Assembly: GCA_021786555.1 (NCBI GenBank)
Contig: JAJYNB010000353.1
Coordinates: forward strand, 1-6,800
Origin: Bacillota bacterium
GTDB taxonomy: Bacteria; Bacillota; Desulfitobacteriia; Desulfitobacteriales; JAJXUE01
DNA: 6,800 nucleotides
Direction of reading: 5' to 3'
Made by a program: the position numbers and the translations under genes
Part shown: in pieces, positions 5,037 to 6,800 of the stretch
Position numbering within the stretch: position 1 is the stretch's first letter
Layout of the letters: each line of letters begins with the position of its first letter
The notes under the pieces: model-generated
The model's database searches: none
Told to the model about the DNA's origin: nothing
Seen by the model: the letters and a program-made list of their open reading frames with translations, nothing else

Positions 5037-5858
5037 TTAATTGGAGGGATATCTTGAGGCAAACCAGTCGATCAAGCGCCGGGCAATGCTGATCTTGTCC
5101 GGGATAGGGGGAAACTCATCGAGCCTGTACCAGTCCGCCGCAGCGATTTCCGTTTTGTCAACCGTGATATCACCGCCGGCATATTCGGCTGTAAAGCCGA
5201 CCATCAGGGAGTTGGGGAAGGGCCACGGCTGGCTGCCGAAATAGGTGATGTTTTTGACATCTATGCCGACTTCCTCTTTAACCTCCCGCCTTACACATGC
5301 TTCAAAAGTTTCCCCGGCTTCCACGAATCCGGCTATGACGCTGTACATTTCAGTCGGAAAGCGGGTGCCCCGGGCCAGGAGTATTCGGTCATCCTTGACT
5401 ATAGCCACAATTACTGCAGGGGAGATGCGGGGAAAGTTGATAAGCCCGCACTTAGGGCATACTTTGGCCCGTTCGTCGCTCTTGGTAATGGTAGGACTGC
5501 CGCACTGACCGCAGTATTGATGGGTCCGATCCCAGGCCGCAATCTGCAGGGCCCGTCCTGTCAGGACGAACATATCTTCCCCGAGCAGTCCGTAAACCCT
5601 CCGCAAACCGTGCAAAGCCATGCCCGGCGGGACGTGGGAGCCGGTGGACAATTCTCCGCTATAGCAGGGATATCCGTCCAATCTGCCAAGATATTGCTGT
5701 CTGAGCGGTTCAAGGCCCCAGGAACGTAAATCAGGAGCAAAGGGGATCTCAGCCTTGTCCTGCTCCATTTGGAGCAAGAGTCTGTCCCCCTGGAACAAAA
5801 ACCAGAAGGCCGCTTTGGTTGCACCGGGCGGCGGTGTTATTTCCGGGATAAATTGCAT
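5037..5858 (-). CDS. nudC: NAD+ diphosphatase / NAD-decapping Nudix hydrolase
   Basis: A 273-residue protein of typical NudC length. It splits NAD(H) to NMN(H) and AMP, and the family also removes NAD caps from RNA 5' ends. An N-terminal domain (1-110) is followed by a zinc ribbon with CGQCG (Cys116, Cys119) and CPKCG (Cys134, Cys137). The Nudix domain has the box starting GFVEAGETFEAC at 177 and containing RREVKEEVGI, with all catalytic Glu residues present. The defining NudC motif SQPWPFPNS follows at 209-217. The ATG at 5858 has a modest AAGGG site upstream. It lies 50 bp behind the thioesterase gene on the same strand, probably as one transcript. No missing residue was seen. Confidence 0.95.
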   Translation of the reverse strand: MQFIPEITPPPGATKAAFWFLFQGDRLLLQMEQDKAEIPFAPDLRSWGLEPLRQQYLGRLDGYPCYSGELSTGSHVPPGMALHGLRRVYGLLGEDMFVLTGRALQIAAWDRTHQYCGQCGSPTITKSDERAKVCPKCGLINFPRISPAVIVAIVKDDRILLARGTRFPTEMYSVIAGFVEAGETFEACVRREVKEEVGIDVKNITYFGSQPWPFPNSLMVGFTAEYAGGDITVDKTEIAAADWYRLDEFPPIPDKISIARRLIDWFASRYPSN

Positions 5859-5908
5859 GGTAGTGCCCTTTCTGCTTGCAATGTATTCAGGAATTCCTCT
5901 ATGATATT

Positions 5909-6298
5909 CTATCTTTCGCTCACATCCTGTTTTTTATAGACAGTTCCCTGAAACATAGCTACTGCATTGCCATGATCGTCTGTTACATCAATGAGGTAGG
6001 TAGCCAGTTTACGGTTGAGCGATATTTCACGGGCCTCCGCCACGAGGGCTCCCTCTCTGACGGCCTTGAAAAAGGATATGCTGACGTTCACTGCCATGGC
6101 AATGCCGCCGTGGGAGTTGGAAGCAACGGAGAATACCGCATCGGCCAGCGAAAATACAGCTCCTCCGTGGACACTGCCCATGCTGTTCAAATGGTGCTGC
6201 TGCAGAACCAGCTTGGCTTTGGCTGTTCCAGGGCCATAGTCTGTTATTTCAATCCCTAAATATCTTGCGTAAGAGTCCCTGGCAATAAAATCCAGCAT
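5909..6298 (-). CDS. PaaI-type hotdog-fold acyl-CoA thioesterase
   Basis: A 129-residue protein of the PaaI/hotdog thioesterase family, which hydrolyses acyl- or aryl-CoA thioesters in the cytosol, usually as tetramers. The active-site helix is intact: HLNSMGSVHGGAVFSLADAV has Asn38, the HGG at 44-46 and catalytic Asp53. A beta-strand block NVSISFFKAVREG and the closing GNAVAMFQGTVYKK complete the fold. The frame stays open to an ATG at 6430 (173 residues) with a GGGGGG run 6 nt upstream. Those 44 extra residues are polar, unlike the family, and include degenerate repeat DNA, so the ATG at 6298 is preferred despite its weak AGGTG site. The natural substrate is unknown. nudC follows 50 bp downstream. 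Confidence 0.88.
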   Translation of the reverse strand: MLDFIARDSYARYLGIEITDYGPGTAKAKLVLQQHHLNSMGSVHGGAVFSLADAVFSVASNSHGGIAMAVNVSISFFKAVREGALVAEAREISLNRKLATYLIDVTDDHGNAVAMFQGTVYKKQDVSER

Positions 6299-6318
6299 GT
6301 CAAAGATTGCACCTGCCT

Positions 6319-6360
6319 TAAAATTCGATGTCTGAAGTCCAAGGTCCGAGTCTGAGTCCA
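6319..6360 (-). repeat. Degenerate GGACT/AGACTT-type repeat tract
   Basis: The minus strand reads GGACTCAGACTCGGACCTTG and continues GGACTTCAGACATC. This is a run of imperfect 5-8 bp units based on (G/A)GACT(C/T). It resembles the intergenic simple repeats of several Firmicutes. It lies inside the possible N-terminal extension of the thioesterase and argues against that extension being coding. Confidence 0.45.
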
Positions 6361-6372
6361 CAGAATGACGTT

Positions 6373-6392
6373 TAGGTGTATCGTACCACCTA
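6373..6392. promoter_or_regulatory. 20-bp dyad upstream of the thioesterase gene
   Basis: TAGGTG (6373-6378) and CACCTA (6387-6392) flank an 8-bp centre that is itself nearly symmetric. It lies about 75-95 bp upstream of the preferred thioesterase start and could be an operator or a leader hairpin. No known operator is recognised. Confidence 0.3.
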
Positions 6393-6568
6393 TTGAGGTT
6401 TTCATCTCCTGATGGTGCCGTTAGCGGCATGGCGGTCCCCCCAAAGATTTTTGTAGAGGAGATACCGGTTTTCCGGCAGAGACCTTCAGGTCGGGTATTC
6501 TATACCTGTCCAGGAAACTCCTGCGCGTTAAGAGGCAACATTTCTACAACTAAACATGACCTTATTTT

Positions 6569-6593
6569 CACAACTGCAATTATTGCAGTTGTG
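6569..6593. promoter_or_regulatory. Perfect 11-bp-arm palindrome, probable activator site
   Basis: CACAACTGCAA (6569-6579) and TTGCAGTTGTG (6583-6593) are perfect reverse complements around TTA. The centre lies about 108 bp upstream of the start expected from the sigma-54 promoter, where enhancer-binding proteins usually sit. On plus it is followed by TTTTATTT, so a terminator is a structural alternative. It lies between two divergent genes with nothing upstream to terminate, so an operator or enhancer is more likely. Confidence 0.55.
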
Positions 6594-6606
6594 TTTTATT
6601 TCACAA
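6589..6606. promoter_or_regulatory. Rex- or CRP/FNR-like operator
   Basis: TTGTGTTTTATTTCACAA matches the Rex consensus TTGTGAA-N4-TTCACAA at 12 of 14 positions. It also matches the CRP/FNR core TGTGA-N6-TCACA at 9 of 10. A second, weaker site ends at 6627 (11 of 14 to Rex). Rex senses NADH/NAD+ and often controls electron-transfer genes, which would suit an HdrC-type gene. The sequence alone cannot separate the two families. Confidence 0.5.
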
Positions 6607-6661
6607 GATATGTAATTTAATTCACAAGGCCTGTAACGCTTGATTTTAAGCCAAAACCTGA

Positions 6662-6678
6662 TTGGCACAAACATTGCA
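6662..6678 (+). promoter_or_regulatory. Sigma-54 promoter of the HdrC-like gene
   Basis: TTGGCAC-N5-TTGCA has GG at 6664-6665 and GC at 6676-6677, the exact -24/-12 arrangement of RpoN promoters. Transcription should start near 6689, giving a leader of about 35 nt with a GAGGAGGG ribosome site. Such promoters need an AAA+ enhancer-binding protein; the palindrome about 108 bp upstream is a candidate binding site. Confidence 0.8.
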
Positions 6679-6723
6679 CTAGCAACTAATCAGAAAAAGA
6701 TTTTTAAGGTGAGGAGGGTAAAT

Positions 6724-6800
6724 GTGACTGATTTCCTAGACTATTTGGAAACGGAAAGCGGTCAGCCCATCAGCCGCTGTTTTCAATGCAAGAAGTGTTC
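6724..6800 (+). CDS. HdrC-like 4Fe-4S protein, start of gene only
   Basis: The window ends after 25 codons. The GTG at 6724 has GGAGGG 5 nt upstream; the overlapping ATG at 6722 meets TGA at once. The N-terminus reads FLDYLETESGQPISRCFQCKKC, with Cys19, Cys22 and Cys25 beginning a CxxCxxC cluster. This is the usual opening of heterodisulfide reductase subunit C-like proteins, which carry two 4Fe-4S clusters and pass electrons within HdrABC-type bifurcating complexes. The rest of the gene and its partners lie outside, so relatives such as QmoC- or GlcF-like proteins cannot be excluded. Control appears to be by sigma-54 with upstream redox-type sites. Confidence 0.75.
   Translation, partial: MTDFLDYLETESGQPISRCFQCKKC

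Larger units (their letters stand above)
6567..6627. repeat. Three TTCACAA repeats in phase with the DNA helix
   Basis: TTCACAA occurs at 6567-6573, 6600-6606 and 6621-6627, spaced by 33 and 21 bp, close to three and two helical turns. All point the same way, upstream of the HdrC-like gene. The spacing suggests one protein bound several times on one face of the DNA. Confidence 0.5.

Noticed and set aside
6360..6430. T-box-like leader (GGTGGTAC on the minus strand) before the thioesterase
   Set aside because: Only GGTGGTAC matches; the following CGCG, the specifier region and a terminator/antiterminator pair are not seen, and thioesterases are not usual T-box targets.
6393..6620. Plus-strand 75-codon frame in the divergent control region
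   Set aside because: It overlaps the palindrome and Rex-like site, lacks a ribosome site and has no recognisable composition.

Overview
The window looks like chromosomal DNA of an anaerobic Firmicute, most like the Desulfotomaculum/Pelotomaculum-type Peptococcaceae. This is inferred from the strong GGAGG-type ribosome sites, GTG starts, a LipM-type octanoyltransferase fragment, a LiaS/DegS-type sensor kinase, a single GcvH and a heterodisulfide-reductase-type Fe-S protein. No rRNA, tRNA or CRISPR array was seen.

Region 1 (1-1700) is a scrap heap of broken genes. A LipM-like lipoate-pathway gene on the minus strand is cut near 180. A degenerate transposase remnant (about 296-832) follows. Next comes a histidine kinase that has lost its sensor part and its phospho-accepting His box (from about 977), and a response regulator reduced to about 23 native codons (1534-1602). 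A small remnant with an IS200/IS605-type right-end hairpin closes the region (1603-1700). A 16-bp inverted repeat with one mismatch sits at both gene breakpoints (181-196 and 977-992).

Region 2 (1721-2430) is a compact metal-sensing cassette. After a terminator comes a promoter with perfect -35 and -10 boxes but a 20-bp spacer, as in MerR-controlled promoters. It drives a MerR-family regulator with a Cys-rich tail and then a 25-residue CGCGC peptide. A perfect 21-bp stem ends the unit and serves the convergent gcvH as well.

Region 3 (2447-4341) is read from the minus strand: gcvH with its own promoter, an unrecognised 85-residue protein, and an omega-amidase-like (Nit2-type) carbon-nitrogen hydrolase. 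Region 4 (4424-4941) holds two small membrane proteins facing each other: a DUF2892 protein on plus and an unrecognised two-helix protein on minus.

Region 5 (5037-6430) has a PaaI-type hotdog thioesterase followed by the NAD(H)/NAD-cap Nudix hydrolase NudC, probably one minus-strand transcript.

Region 6 (6431-6800) is a divergent control region ending in the first 25 codons of an HdrC-like 4Fe-4S protein. It contains a near-perfect sigma-54 promoter, a perfect 11-bp-arm palindrome about 110 bp upstream of the expected start, and TTCACAA repeats that form a Rex- or CRP/FNR-like site. This suggests tight energy or redox control of an electron-transfer operon that continues beyond the window.

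Gene-free stretches: 2834-3118 holds only the gcvH promoter and leader, a strong hairpin, and about 120 bp with nothing recognisable; 3377-3522 holds two TTGTGA repeats and a hairpin; 6431-6566 shows no clear feature.
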